The notes: generated by a model from the sequence alone, not told the origin. DNA of 46,556 nt from an uncultured Alphaproteobacteria bacterium (GCA_937967795.1 CALBSK010000090.1:1-46556), one strand, 5' to 3'; shown: positions 1 to 7,290, counted from the stretch's first letter. Program-made: numbers and translations.

Positions 1-1
1 A

Positions 2-54
2 GAAATGCAGCTTGTGCTTAAAGTACGTCGAGAAGATTCGACTTATGGTAAGGA
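2..54 (+). pseudogene. IS481-like transposase fragment, cut by the window edge and by IS982
   Basis: The first bases read in one frame as a short peptide containing LVLKVRREDSTYGK. This closely parallels LVLRLRRENPTYGK in the IS481-like transposase pseudogene at 41158-42167, and the two stretches are also visibly similar at DNA level. It is therefore a piece of the region between the helix-turn-helix part and the DDE core of a related element. The reading frame is lost where the IS982 left end begins. What lies to the left is outside the window. Family assignment rests on this one short match. Confidence 0.55.
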
Positions 55-88
55 ACCCCAGTTTTGGATAAGAAAGGAAAATATGGTA

Positions 89-136
89 GGCTAAGCCATT
101 CTTAAATCGACTAAAAAATAAGAAGGGAGCTTAGCC
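89..136 (+). promoter_or_regulatory. Hairpin next to the IS982 transposase ribosome-binding site
   Basis: GGCTAAGC at 89-96 is perfectly complementary to GCTTAGCC at 129-136. The right arm abuts or overlaps the GGGAG Shine-Dalgarno sequence at about 126-130, two bases before the ATG at 138. In a transcript entering from outside the element this hairpin could mask the start region. That would limit transposase translation, a device known from other insertion sequences. The function is inferred. Confidence 0.45.
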
Positions 137-137
137 A

Positions 138-1013
138 ATGAGATATAATATCACAGCTTTATTTTTTGGCCTCGATGAATTTTGCAAATCCTTTGAGGAA
201 TGGGAAAAGCACCGCTTAATTGATACCGGAAAAAAGCGTTATAGATCCTGTGGAATGAGTTTGAGCGAAATGTTGACAATCATGGTTATCTTTCATTTAG
301 GCCCTTGTAAAAACTTTAAATATTTTTACATTTTTCACGTCTCTCATTTTCACAAACAAGATTTTCCAAAATTGCTGAGCTATAGCCGATTTGTTCAGCT
401 AATGCCTCGTCTATTTGTTCCTTTATGCATACTGCTGCAAAGTTTATTTGGTGAACAAACACGGACTTATATCGCTGATGCCACATCCCTTCCTGTTTGC
501 CATAATAAACGTATCAACCGCAATCGTGTCTTTAAAGGACTCGCAGCACGAGGCAAAACAACAATGGGCTGGTTTTTTGGACTCAAGCTCCACCTCGTGA
601 TTAATCATAAAGGGAGCATCGTCGCTGTTAAAATTACACCAGGTAATGTGGATGAGCGCACGGTTTTAGATGAAATGACTTATCATCTGAAGGGAAGTCT
701 GTTTGCTGATAAGGGGTTTATATCTCAAGATCTTTTCAAAAAACTTTTTCATAGAGGCCTCACATTAATCACTGGTATAAGGCGCAACATGAAGAATTAT
801 CTCATGCCTTTGATTGAAAAAATCCTTCTCAGAAAACGATTTCTTGTTGAAACGCTCTTTGATATTTTAAAAATTCATATGAATCTTTCTCATACCAGAC
901 ATCGCTCTCCCACAAACGCTTGTGTTAATATCCTTTCTTGTCTTACTGCATATCAACTCAAAGAAAATAAGCCTTCTATGCAATTCTATCCCTTCTCTCT
1001 TATCCAAAATTGA
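138..1013 (+). CDS. IS982-family DDE transposase
   Basis: This 291-residue protein is of normal IS982 length and catalyses cut-and-paste transposition of its own element. The N-terminal third is a helical DNA-binding region. The DDE catalytic core follows: first Asp in YIADATSLPVCHNKR near residue 113, second Asp in LFADKGF near 190, and Glu in the FLVETLFDILK stretch near 240. The motif RNRVFKGLAARGKTTMGWFF is characteristic of the family. A Shine-Dalgarno GGGAG precedes the ATG, and the stop lies within the right terminal repeat. No frameshift or internal stop was found, so the enzyme may be active. It has no functional link to the neighbouring genes. Confidence 0.93.
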   Translation: MRYNITALFFGLDEFCKSFEEWEKHRLIDTGKKRYRSCGMSLSEMLTIMVIFHLGPCKNFKYFYIFHVSHFHKQDFPKLLSYSRFVQLMPRLFVPLCILLQSLFGEQTRTYIADATSLPVCHNKRINRNRVFKGLAARGKTTMGWFFGLKLHLVINHKGSIVAVKITPGNVDERTVLDEMTYHLKGSLFADKGFISQDLFKKLFHRGLTLITGIRRNMKNYLMPLIEKILLRKRFLVETLFDILKIHMNLSHTRHRSPTNACVNILSCLTAYQLKENKPSMQFYPFSLIQN

Positions 1014-1017
1014 GGTT

Positions 1018-1352
1018 AAGTATTCATTCTGTGAGAAATTTTTTGAAGGGTAAAACAAAAAAACCACGTATACAATTTCTTCAAGCTATAGCTGAAGTTT
1101 TAGAATGCTCAACAACGGACCTTCTTGGTTTTTCTGTGTCTCCTCTCCCTCCAAGCCTTGCGCCCGAAGGAATGAGAGGCAAAAGAAAGCTTCTCTTAGA
1201 GGATCTTGACCTGATGCAAGAATGCGCGTTTGTCCTTTTAGACCTTTTAAAAAAACAAAAATCTCGGATTGCGATTGAAAATTATTTTGATAGCCAAAAA
1301 AATAGATCTTCGCTTTGCTCGATGGATTATTGAAAAGGAATCTTTAAAATAG
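1018..1352 (+). pseudogene. XRE-family DNA-binding regulator, 5'-truncated and frameshifted
   Basis: Directly after the IS982 right end the frame encodes the second half of an XRE helix-turn-helix: SIHSVRNFLKGKTKKPRIQF followed by an LQAIAEVLE segment. This matches the recognition helix and last helices of phage-repressor-like domains. The first helix and the start codon are missing. A C-terminal extension of about 70 residues follows. The frame ends at a TGA at 1331-1333, but shifting by one base at a run of seven A (about 1295-1301) gives a natural-looking end, DLRFARWIIEKESLK, with stop at 1350-1352. The gene is thus probably broken twice, by loss of its 5' end and by an indel in the A-run. 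The C-terminal frame choice is a judgement from sequence composition. Confidence 0.6.
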
Positions 1353-1793
1353 CGTTCTATCAGCAGGAGACGGTAGGACGCCTCTTATTTCTTTTAGATA
1401 TGGAAAATACTGTTGAAGGCACCCACGAATAATAAAAGCATGTTGCTGAACAAATTGAACTGCTTCTTCCGTTGGACACTCAACATCTACAATACTTTCT
1501 TGAGAGGGAAAAGAACCTAATTTGCACTTCCCAATTTTAAGAACAGACAAAGGCCCCATCATGTTAACCATTTCTGTGCAAACACGCTTCCATAGCGGGT
1601 CCTTGATAAGAGAAATAGAGATGTTAGCTTGAAAGTGAAGGTCTTCAAATAAACCCTCGCTATTTTCGAACTCTTTTTTCCTCTTTGAAAAATTCTCTTT
1701 TTCTTTCAACGGGAAGGTTGGAGAGATTGCTTTGTTTAGAAAATACGCAACACGGGCTGATATTTTACGTGAGTGTAGATTAACATCTTGCAT
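1344..1793 (-). CDS. Small DUF721/DciA-like protein (tentative)
   Basis: This 149-residue protein is not recognised with certainty. Its layout resembles the DUF721/DciA family, whose members load the replicative helicase DnaB in bacteria lacking DnaC. There is a short basic start with KISARVAYFLNKAI, an LWKRV segment (families usually have W-x-x-V), then a beta-rich stretch ending in IVDVECPTEEAVQFVQQHAF. That last piece resembles the usual alphaproteobacterial A-L-E-L-Q-H region followed by an INxxFG-like helix and a final I-R strand. I chose the third-codon ATG because GGAG lies six bases before it; an ATG two codons upstream has no spacing. The 3' end overlaps the end of the convergent XRE remnant by a few bases. 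It could also be an unrelated hypothetical protein. Confidence 0.42.
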   Translation of the reverse strand: MQDVNLHSRKISARVAYFLNKAISPTFPLKEKENFSKRKKEFENSEGLFEDLHFQANISISLIKDPLWKRVCTEMVNMMGPLSVLKIGKCKLGSFPSQESIVDVECPTEEAVQFVQQHAFIIRGCLQQYFPYLKEIRGVLPSPADRTLF

Positions 1794-2190
1794 AAACATC
1801 TCCGAGTCTCAACAAAAACCAAATAAAAAGCTATTGCTCATTTCTCCCTTTTCATTTATATATTGATAATATGAAGGAAAAACCAACACCACCATTCTCC
1901 TTCATTGTTTAAAATTGGCAGAGTGTTCTTATGGGAGGCAAAAGGAACACTCTGCAGTTTCTCACCTATATAGGGAGTTAATGACTACCACCACACCACT
2001 CTTCGGGAACACTGCCAACACCACTTCTATTCTTAATAGATAGAACCAAAAGGTTTTAATAATGGGGACCCCTCTGGTTCATTCTTATCTTAGAAGAAAG
2101 GATGTTCTATTGCTAATTTAATTTTTCTATGAAGAGTATGTTCCAAAATTATATAGATTAACTCTCCCACATATGAAGGAGATTAACCAT
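1794..2190. other. Intergenic region, about 400 bases, without a supported gene
   Basis: The region separates two minus-strand genes. It contains an 11-bp inverted repeat (1918-1955), listed separately, and a few GTGGTGTTGG-like motifs on the minus strand near 1885, 1990 and 2020. Short open frames exist but none has both a start codon and a ribosome-binding site. A small TTG-initiated minus-strand frame ending near 1980 was considered and not accepted. Promoters for the 1344-1793 gene probably lie near 1800-1880, where the minus strand is rich in TATAAT-like sequence. Confidence 0.5.
1918..1955. repeat. 11-bp inverted repeat with 16-base loop
   Basis: GCAGAGTGTTC at 1918-1928 pairs perfectly with GAACACTCTGC at 1945-1955. 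No run of T follows on either strand, so it is not a classical intrinsic terminator. It could be an operator dyad or a transcript-end hairpin for the minus-strand MFS gene, which ends about 240 bases away. Confidence 0.45.
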
Positions 2191-3495
2191 TTATGTAGCC
2201 GCTAAAAGAGGGGACGGAGCTGTTTTATGAAGAAAATCGCTTTTCCTTAGAGGTGTCTTTCTCTTAGAGTAAACAACGCTCACAAGACCGATAATTGAAC
2301 CTAAGATAACGTAGAATGCAGGAGCAAGGGGATTACCTGTCCAATTGGCAAGGAAAGTAGCAATCATGGATGTCGTCCCTCCAAAAATAGCCATTCCTAC
2401 AGAATAACCGAATGCAAGACCACTATAGCGCGTTTCTGGCGGGAAAAGCTCTGCCATGAAAAGATTCATAGGTCCTTGAAACCACGCTGCCAATATAACA
2501 AGAGCGAGCTGCCCGATAATAACCGCTAAGATACTTGTCTCTGATGTTACGAGAAAAAGAAAAGGATAAATTCCTAAAAGCGTTGCTATACACCCAAGGA
2601 TCATAACTATCTTCCCACCATATTTATCTGACATCCACCCGCTTAATGGTGCTAAAACAATGTAGGATAAAATACCAAAAGACATCACAAATAACGCTTC
2701 TGAGGGAGACCAACCTTGAAAAACTGTGAGAAACACACTCACATATGACATAGAAATATTATAGACTATCCCTGAAAAAGCAGCAATTCCCATCGTGCAA
2801 AAAATGGCGGAAGGATATTTCCTCATAACTTCAATTAAAGGAAATTTAGGCTTTTGTTTGTTTTCTTCGAGAAACTTTATGAAATATACTTCCGTGATAC
2901 GTTGCCGAATATAGAACCCTATAAGCCCTACAACAATTCCAAATAGGAAAGCCACGCGCCATGCCCAAGAGGGCATAAGCTCTAAGGTACATAGAGACGC
3001 CACTATTGATCCCATAAGGGCTCCAATTGAACTTGAGGCCGTTACCATTCCTCCGGCAAAGCCTGCCTTATGGGGTTCCACGTTTTCAACAGCAAAAATG
3101 GCAGCGCCGTTATATTCTCCGCCCGTACAAAATCCTTGAAGAGCTCTTAATAAGATTAAAGCTATTGGAGCTAAAATGCCTAAAGTCGCATAAGAAGGGA
3201 GGAGTCCAATCATAAATGTTGGAATGGCCATTAGAATGATGGAAAGAGTGAGGGCACGTTTGCGACCATAGATGTCACCAATATATCCAAATGCAGTAGC
3301 ACCAAGGGGGCGAACGAAATATCCTACTGCATAGGTTCCAAGGGTTGCTATGAGAGAGGCTATTTTATTTTCTGAAGGAAAAAAAAGGGGACTAATAATA
3401 GGAGAAAGAAAAACAAATAGGGTAAAATCATAATATTCCAGAGAGTTACCTACCATTGCCGCCGTGATGATTTTGCTTGATTTTATTTTTTTCAT
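2191..3495 (-). CDS. MFS transporter of the metabolite:H+ symporter (MHS/ProP-like) group
   Basis: This is a 434-residue inner-membrane transporter with about 12 hydrophobic helices. The start, with GNSLEYYDFTLFVF (first helix), the loop GYIGDIYGRKRALT between helices 2 and 3, and RALQGFCTGGEYNGAA in helix 4 are hallmarks of the MHS group. That group imports organic acids, betaine or proline with protons. A second GRK-like loop, MSDKYGGKIV, lies between helices 8 and 9. The start is supported by TAGGAGG five bases upstream. It lies 9 bp downstream of the methyltransferase gene, so the two are likely co-transcribed. The LysR regulator further upstream on the same strand may control them. The substrate cannot be read from sequence. 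Length and motifs are complete. Confidence 0.9.
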   Translation of the reverse strand: MKKIKSSKIITAAMVGNSLEYYDFTLFVFLSPIISPLFFPSENKIASLIATLGTYAVGYFVRPLGATAFGYIGDIYGRKRALTLSIILMAIPTFMIGLLPSYATLGILAPIALILLRALQGFCTGGEYNGAAIFAVENVEPHKAGFAGGMVTASSSIGALMGSIVASLCTLELMPSWAWRVAFLFGIVVGLIGFYIRQRITEVYFIKFLEENKQKPKFPLIEVMRKYPSAIFCTMGIAAFSGIVYNISMSYVSVFLTVFQGWSPSEALFVMSFGILSYIVLAPLSGWMSDKYGGKIVMILGCIATLLGIYPFLFLVTSETSILAVIIGQLALVILAAWFQGPMNLFMAELFPPETRYSGLAFGYSVGMAIFGGTTSMIATFLANWTGNPLAPAFYVILGSIIGLVSVVYSKRKTPLRKSDFLHKTAPSPLLAAT

Positions 3496-3504
3496 TTTAG
3501 CCTC

Positions 3505-4248
3505 CTAGTTTTTAAGAGCGATAGCTCCGATTTGTTCTCTCCCATCGAGTTTCATGTCTTCAGGATGTTCTTCAATTGCTGGACTATATCCTAGGTCTTC
3601 AATCATAAATCCTGCTTTAATTAAAGATTGCGTAAGTGTATCTTCGTCCAGAAGATGAATAAAGATGGGCAAGTCACATGCTCGCTCAGCAGGAGCACAA
3701 GATGGGATATCTTCAATAAGCCCAGGCCACTCTTCTCCTTCCATTTTATGCTTTAAATAAGTAGGCAAGAACTTTCGAAAGTTACCCATATAAGGACTCC
3801 CTCCCAAGTAAAAGAATTTTCCGCCTGGCCTTAGCCATTTAAATATTTTTGCCAAGGAGATTTCTAATTCGTGCGGGTGTACAAAATTAAGAACACGCGA
3901 AGCTAATACGGCTCCCAAACTATTCTCTTCAAAATCAAGCTCATTTGGCATCCTCCCTTTTTTAATTTCAAGATGATCTAAAAGAGGAGAAGGAACTTTG
4001 TTCTTCAGAATGTGTAAATGTTTTTCCTCAAGATCATTGGCGATAACATAAGCTCCTTTTTCAAGAGCGGGGATGGTGGCTAAGCCATAAGCAGCTCCAA
4101 TATCTAATGAAGGGCCTGGCGCATAAGGAGCAAAATCTATAAAAGCCTGAATGTATTTTTCAGGTTTGGAAAGCATGTAACCCATACGATTAAGGGTTAC
4201 AATAAGAGCATCTCTTGCTTCAGGTTGTTTTAAATTAACAAATGACAT
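3505..4248 (-). CDS. Class I SAM-dependent methyltransferase
   Basis: This 247-residue soluble protein has a Rossmann-type methyltransferase fold. Motif I is LDIGAAYGLAT (about residues 48-58), an acidic residue follows in IANDLEEKHL (motif II), and a late LRPGGKFFYLGG (about 139-150) forms the strand-4/5 region. The N-terminal helix and the C-terminal segment with LLDEDTLTQSLIKAGF are typical of small-molecule methyltransferases. The substrate is unknown. It is followed after 9 bp by the MHS transporter, which suggests an operon and perhaps a shared small-molecule substrate. The ATG start has no strong ribosome-binding site. Confidence 0.8.
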   Translation of the reverse strand: MSFVNLKQPEARDALIVTLNRMGYMLSKPEKYIQAFIDFAPYAPGPSLDIGAAYGLATIPALEKGAYVIANDLEEKHLHILKNKVPSPLLDHLEIKKGRMPNELDFEENSLGAVLASRVLNFVHPHELEISLAKIFKWLRPGGKFFYLGGSPYMGNFRKFLPTYLKHKMEGEEWPGLIEDIPSCAPAERACDLPIFIHLLDEDTLTQSLIKAGFMIEDLGYSPAIEEHPEDMKLDGREQIGAIALKN

Positions 4249-4332
4249 ATACGCTTATGTAAGAAATATTTTCATTATCTACAAACTATCTTCTATTTAA
4301 TATAAATTTTAGATGTTCTGCAAAGCTAAAAA

Positions 4333-5283
4333 TTAAGAAATTTTTAATTGCTTGAAATTTTGAGGTTCTTTTCCGTAGTCTTTGGCGAAAGCGGCTTCTA
4401 AGTAATTTTGAAATAAAATTACTTTTTTAGAGTTTTGAAGTTCTTTAGGATAAATATAATAAGTCTCCGCAACAGGTCCAGGAATATGAGGCAAAATTTG
4501 GATTAACCCTGATTCTTTAAGACCGGGGTGTTCTTTAGAAAGAGCTATTATACCCACAGATGCTTGAGCCATAGCAAATCTTGCTTGTGGAGAGTTTATT
4601 TGAAGGAAAGGATCCCTTACATTTCCATGCTCTGTGCCAAGTGCTAAATGCCAATTCATCGGCTTGAAATATCCTGCCTCCGCATGATCACCAAATGCAA
4701 TCAGCCTATGGGCGTCAAGATCCTCAGGCGCTTGAGGAACTCCGAATTCTTGGAGATAGTTTTTACTCGCATAAAGACCCACGTAATTAGTAAGCAAATG
4801 CCTTTGTATAAGATCGGCAGCTTCAGGCCCATGAATAGGTGGACGAATCATGACATGAACTTCACCAAATTCAAAAGCGGGAATGGCATCAGTTGCAATA
4901 AGGGTTAAGCGTATATCGGGATGTTTTTTTAGAAATTCTGGGATATAAGGCAACAGAAATAAGTTAACTAATCCTCCTGTTGCTGCCACTTTAAGAGGAC
5001 CTTTCGGCTCTTTTTCTTCCTCATATAGTTTTTCTGTTACAATCTCGAGTTTACTAAGAATTTCTCCAACTGCAGACGCCAAAAGTTCTCCTTGAGCAGT
5101 TAATGTTAAGCCTTTTGCATGGCGATAAAACAATTTTATACCGAGACGATCTTCAAGAAGTTGAATGCTCCGGCTCAAGGCTGGTTGGCTAATATTTAAA
5201 AGGTCTGCAGCAGTCGTGAATTTCTTTGCTTTTGCCACATAATAAAATACTTTTAGTTTGTCCAAGTCTATGTTCACTCTCAT
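4333..5283 (-). CDS. LysR-family transcriptional regulator
   Basis: This 316-residue protein has the classical LysR layout. The N-terminal winged helix-turn-helix spans about residues 5-65 (LKVFYYVAKAKKFTTAADLL then SQPALSRSIQLLEDRLGIKL). A linker helix follows, then a periplasmic-binding-protein-like effector domain from about 90 to 295. The frame extends five codons upstream to a TTG, but the next ATG (5281-5283) has GGAGG eight bases before it and is the better start. It lies 84 bases upstream of the methyltransferase-transporter pair on the same strand, the likely targets together with itself. A short dyad upstream (5369-5384) may be an operator. The effector cannot be predicted. Confidence 0.9.
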   Translation of the reverse strand: MRVNIDLDKLKVFYYVAKAKKFTTAADLLNISQPALSRSIQLLEDRLGIKLFYRHAKGLTLTAQGELLASAVGEILSKLEIVTEKLYEEEKEPKGPLKVAATGGLVNLFLLPYIPEFLKKHPDIRLTLIATDAIPAFEFGEVHVMIRPPIHGPEAADLIQRHLLTNYVGLYASKNYLQEFGVPQAPEDLDAHRLIAFGDHAEAGYFKPMNWHLALGTEHGNVRDPFLQINSPQARFAMAQASVGIIALSKEHPGLKESGLIQILPHIPGPVAETYYIYPKELQNSKKVILFQNYLEAAFAKDYGKEPQNFKQLKIS

Positions 5284-5368
5284 CAACTTAACCTCCAACT
5301 ATAAATTTATTTATTATTTAAAAGTTTTTCCACTTTTTTTATAAGGAGAATAGTCTATCATTACATTA

Positions 5369-5384
5369 CCTCTGGTAACAGAGG
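5369..5384. promoter_or_regulatory. Dyad upstream of the LysR gene
   Basis: CCTCTG, four bases, then CAGAGG form a perfect 6-bp dyad about 85 bases before the regulator start. LysR proteins bind interrupted dyads of roughly this span and often repress their own gene from such a site. Assignment as an operator is inferred from position only. Confidence 0.3.
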
Positions 5385-5597
5385 CTATTATCGTTCAAAG
5401 TCTATAAAGAGTATTTTGCAACATGCGCTCTTTTCCTCCAGTTAGTTCTATAGATTTTTGCAAGGAAAGAGACTTCACTGAGTGAAATATTGTTATGAGT
5501 TGTCTTATGTTGAATTCCTTAAAGGGGAGCGAATAAATCGTTTTTGGCAAAAGCGGATAATAAAGAACATCTTAAGAACAAATTTTTTTACAAAACA

Positions 5598-5682
5598 GGG
5601 TTGATGTGCTTCAATAAGATTGATACACTAAACGCAATGTATAGGTGCAGGAAACACCCATACATTGCTAACATAATCAACC
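5598..5682 (+). ncRNA. Candidate structured leader (nested hairpins) before a small ORF
   Basis: An outer stem GGTTGAT (5599-5605) with ATCAACC (5676-5682) encloses a strong inner hairpin. In the inner hairpin GCAATGTAT (5634-5642) pairs with ATACATTGC (5660-5668), continued after one mismatch by GGTG with CACC, leaving a seven-base loop. A GGAGG ribosome-binding site and an ATG (5701) follow about 15-20 bases later. The nested pairing plus downstream start suggests a regulatory leader or the terminal structure of a small mobile element. No known riboswitch was recognised. Confidence 0.35.
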
Positions 5683-5700
5683 TAACAGTGGAGGTTAACT

Positions 5701-5874
5701 ATGCTAAAAAATACTATAACCGTACCTCAAGTTTCTTGGCAAGAATGAGAGAACAGAATCCAAAAAATCATGATTATTTCTGATAAGCTTGAGATTTTGG
5801 CTTTTGAAATGCGGCAAGCGAGTCTATTTCTCAAAGACGCAACTCAAAAAGTCAGATCAGAGAAGCAGGCCTAA
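5701..5874 (+). pseudogene. Small gene of 57 codons interrupted by an in-frame TGA
   Basis: ATG at 5701 is preceded by GGAGG at good spacing. The frame runs 15 codons (ending SWQE) to TGA at 5746-5748. Without that stop it continues in the same frame for 41 more codons to a TAA at 5872-5874. The continuation is helical and amphipathic (for example DKLEILAFEMRQASLFLKDA), which looks like real protein. TGA is an ordinary stop elsewhere in the window, so a nonsense mutation, perhaps from a TGG Trp codon, is the simplest reading. A second start at the internal ATG (5770) is possible but lacks a ribosome-binding site. The family is not recognised. Confidence 0.4.
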
Positions 5875-5892
5875 CCTTAGCGGAGGTCTGAG

Positions 5893-6006
5893 ATGAGACG
5901 TTTTTTAAGACGGGTCCTTAAGGACCTCCTCCTTTTATCTTACCTTGCGTGTCCCAAAAATCTTGTCATTTTTAGAACAATATGTGATATACTAAGTTAT
6001 AAGTAA
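5893..6006 (+). CDS. Possible 37-residue basic-hydrophobic peptide
   Basis: The ATG at 5893 has GGAGG with six-base spacing, an excellent start context. The peptide begins MRRFLRRVLKDLLLL, a basic amphipathic or hydrophobic helix, has two Cys, and ends at TAA 6004-6006, just before the Rpn fragment. A perfect 14-bp palindrome (GGTCCTTAAGGACC, 5913-5926) lies within it. It follows the broken small gene at 5701-5874 by 18 bases. It may be a real small membrane peptide, such as a toxin-like one, or a remnant of an accessory gene. The Rpn promoter overlaps its 3' half, which argues for caution. Confidence 0.3.
   Translation: MRRFLRRVLKDLLLLSYLACPKNLVIFRTICDILSYK
5963..5993 (+). promoter_or_regulatory. 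Probable promoter of the Rpn-type gene
   Basis: TTGTCA at 5963-5968 and TATACT at 5988-5993 are separated by 19 bases. The second box is preceded by TG plus one base, giving an extended -10. The downstream start codon is at 6021. The spacing is two bases long but the extended -10 compensates. Confidence 0.45.
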
Positions 6007-6020
6007 AGAAAGTAAAGTAA

Positions 6021-6356
6021 ATGATGATTGCGAAGTTTTTAGACCCTAAAAATGATGTCGCTTTTCGAAAAATCTTTGGTTCGGAAAAAAATAAAGACAT
6101 TTTGATCCACTTTTTAAACGACACACTTACTTTCAAAGAAAGAGCACCTATCAAAGATGTTACTTTCCTAAAAACCATTCAAGATCCAGAAACGGCAGCT
6201 AAAAAAACAAGTATTGTGGATGTCCTTTGTACAGACGATAAAGATAACCGCTACATTGTGGAAATGCAAGTTGCGGAAGAAAAAGGCTTTATCAAACGGG
6301 CTCAATATTACGCCTCTAAAGCCTATGTTTCTCAGGCCTTTAAAAAAGGAAAGTAA
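6021..6356 (+). pseudogene. Rpn-family PD-(D/E)XK nuclease/putative transposase, 3'-truncated
   Basis: The 111 residues match the start of the Rpn (recombination-promoting nuclease, PDDEXK_2) family. They contain LDPKNDVAFRKIFGSEKNKD at residues 7-26, then SIVDVLCTDD and YIVEMQVAEEKGF, which hold the D and E-x-Q of the nuclease core, then RAQYYASKAYVSQ. Family members are about 280-320 residues, so roughly two thirds are missing. The frame ends two codons after the join with an oppositely oriented, also truncated, IS5 transposase at about 6350-6358. Both genes therefore lost their 3' ends at the same junction. An upstream extended -10 promoter is intact. A catalytically active product is unlikely. 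Confidence 0.85.
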
Positions 6357-7290
6357 AATGCTTCCCCTTTTCCCCGGATGCTCGTAAATTTGTAGCCATT
6401 GAGACCTTTACGCCAAACTCATAAGGCGCTCGTGCTTTGCCTTTGCTAATGCATTCAACCTCTGGTGCATGCCAAGAATAGAGATAGTCCGGATCTCCTC
6501 GTTTCTGTTTATAAACCTGCCTGGCCTTACGTAAGGTCGTATCAAAATCAATGGGTAGCTCGTGGGTCACATTTTTGACTTTCCGTTCTATATCTCGAAT
6601 GAGTCGGCCCAAGCGCACCCGTATAAACTTTAGCTCTCGCCTAGCGCGCCGCATTTGCTTTGCATGGATATAGCGTCCTACTTTGATAGCGGCCTTTTGC
6701 ACAACTCGTGTATAGCTTTGGCGAAGTTTTATTCCAGACCTCCGGGCAAGACTAGCCAGTTTATCTACAGCTTTGCGCAAAAGACCATGTTCCGTTGGAT
6801 GACAAATATTTTTTTCTTGGACGGTCGTATCAACAGCAACCGCCTTCAAATCCTTAAGTTTAAGGGCTCCAAGCTCACAAGCAATCGCAAGGCTCTCCTG
6901 CAAAATGCTCTCAAAGGAGGCGGGGTCAATGCGGTCACGGAAGTGACTCAAGCCCGATCGTTCAATAGGTACCTGATGTTGGAAAAAGATTTCACCACAA
7001 AAATATTGAAAATAAGGATTCTCAACCCAGCGAGCGCAGACCTCTTCATCAGAAAGAGCATAGATATGCTTCAAAAGATTGAGTCCTACCATTAACCGAA
7101 CTGGTGATCCAGAACGTCCAACAGACGAATAATAAACAGAAAATTCTTTATGAAGCCGCTCCCAATCTACCAGTTTGGCTAGGCGAGAGAGGGGATGATT
7201 GAGGTCGATGATTTGATCTAAGCGGTTGCGGAAGAGGTCCTGCTGACCGACATCATTTTGCTTGTTTGGACGCCTAATTTCTTGTTCCAT
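6340..7290 (-). pseudogene. IS5-family transposase, C-terminally truncated
   Basis: The 316-codon frame begins normally (MEQEIRRPNKQNDVGQQDLF). It contains the N-terminal DUF772-type region, with RLMVGLNLLKHIYALSDEEV and SHFRDRIDP, and the first catalytic Asp in VAVDTTVQEK near residue 154. It reaches the conserved YSWHAPEVECISKGKARAPY and YEFGVKVSMAT, after which the second Asp and the Glu of the DDE triad should follow. Instead the frame runs about 15 foreign residues and stops within the Rpn remnant. The catalytic core is incomplete, so the protein should be inactive. No terminal repeat was identified at the truncated end; the true IS sequence probably ends near 6357. Confidence 0.85.

Larger units (their letters stand above)
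55..1016 (+). mobile_element. IS982-family insertion sequence, apparently intact
   Basis: Imperfect terminal inverted repeats of about 25 bp bound the element. The left end starts ACCCCAGTTTTGGATAAGA, and the reverse complement of the right end starts ACCTCAATTTTGGATAAGA. The element is about 0.96 kb and carries one full-length transposase, as expected for IS982. The transposase stop codon lies inside the right repeat. No convincing target duplication is seen: the left flank is transposase-like and the right flank is part of a regulator gene, so the element may sit at a rearrangement junction. Exact ends are uncertain by one or two bases. Confidence 0.85.

Noticed and set aside
1978..2050. 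Small TTG-started minus-strand frame with a Cys and Gly-Gly near the end, reminiscent of a modified-peptide precursor
   Set aside because: No ribosome-binding site, no maturation enzyme nearby and a stop codon just upstream.
4320..4352. AT-rich hairpin at the end of the LysR gene as a terminator
   Set aside because: The stem consists almost only of A/T and overlaps the stop codon; there is no stable GC stem.
5544..5783. 79-codon plus-strand frame
   Set aside because: It starts at TTG without a ribosome-binding site and runs through the hairpin region; the GGAGG-supported frame at 5701 is in a different phase.
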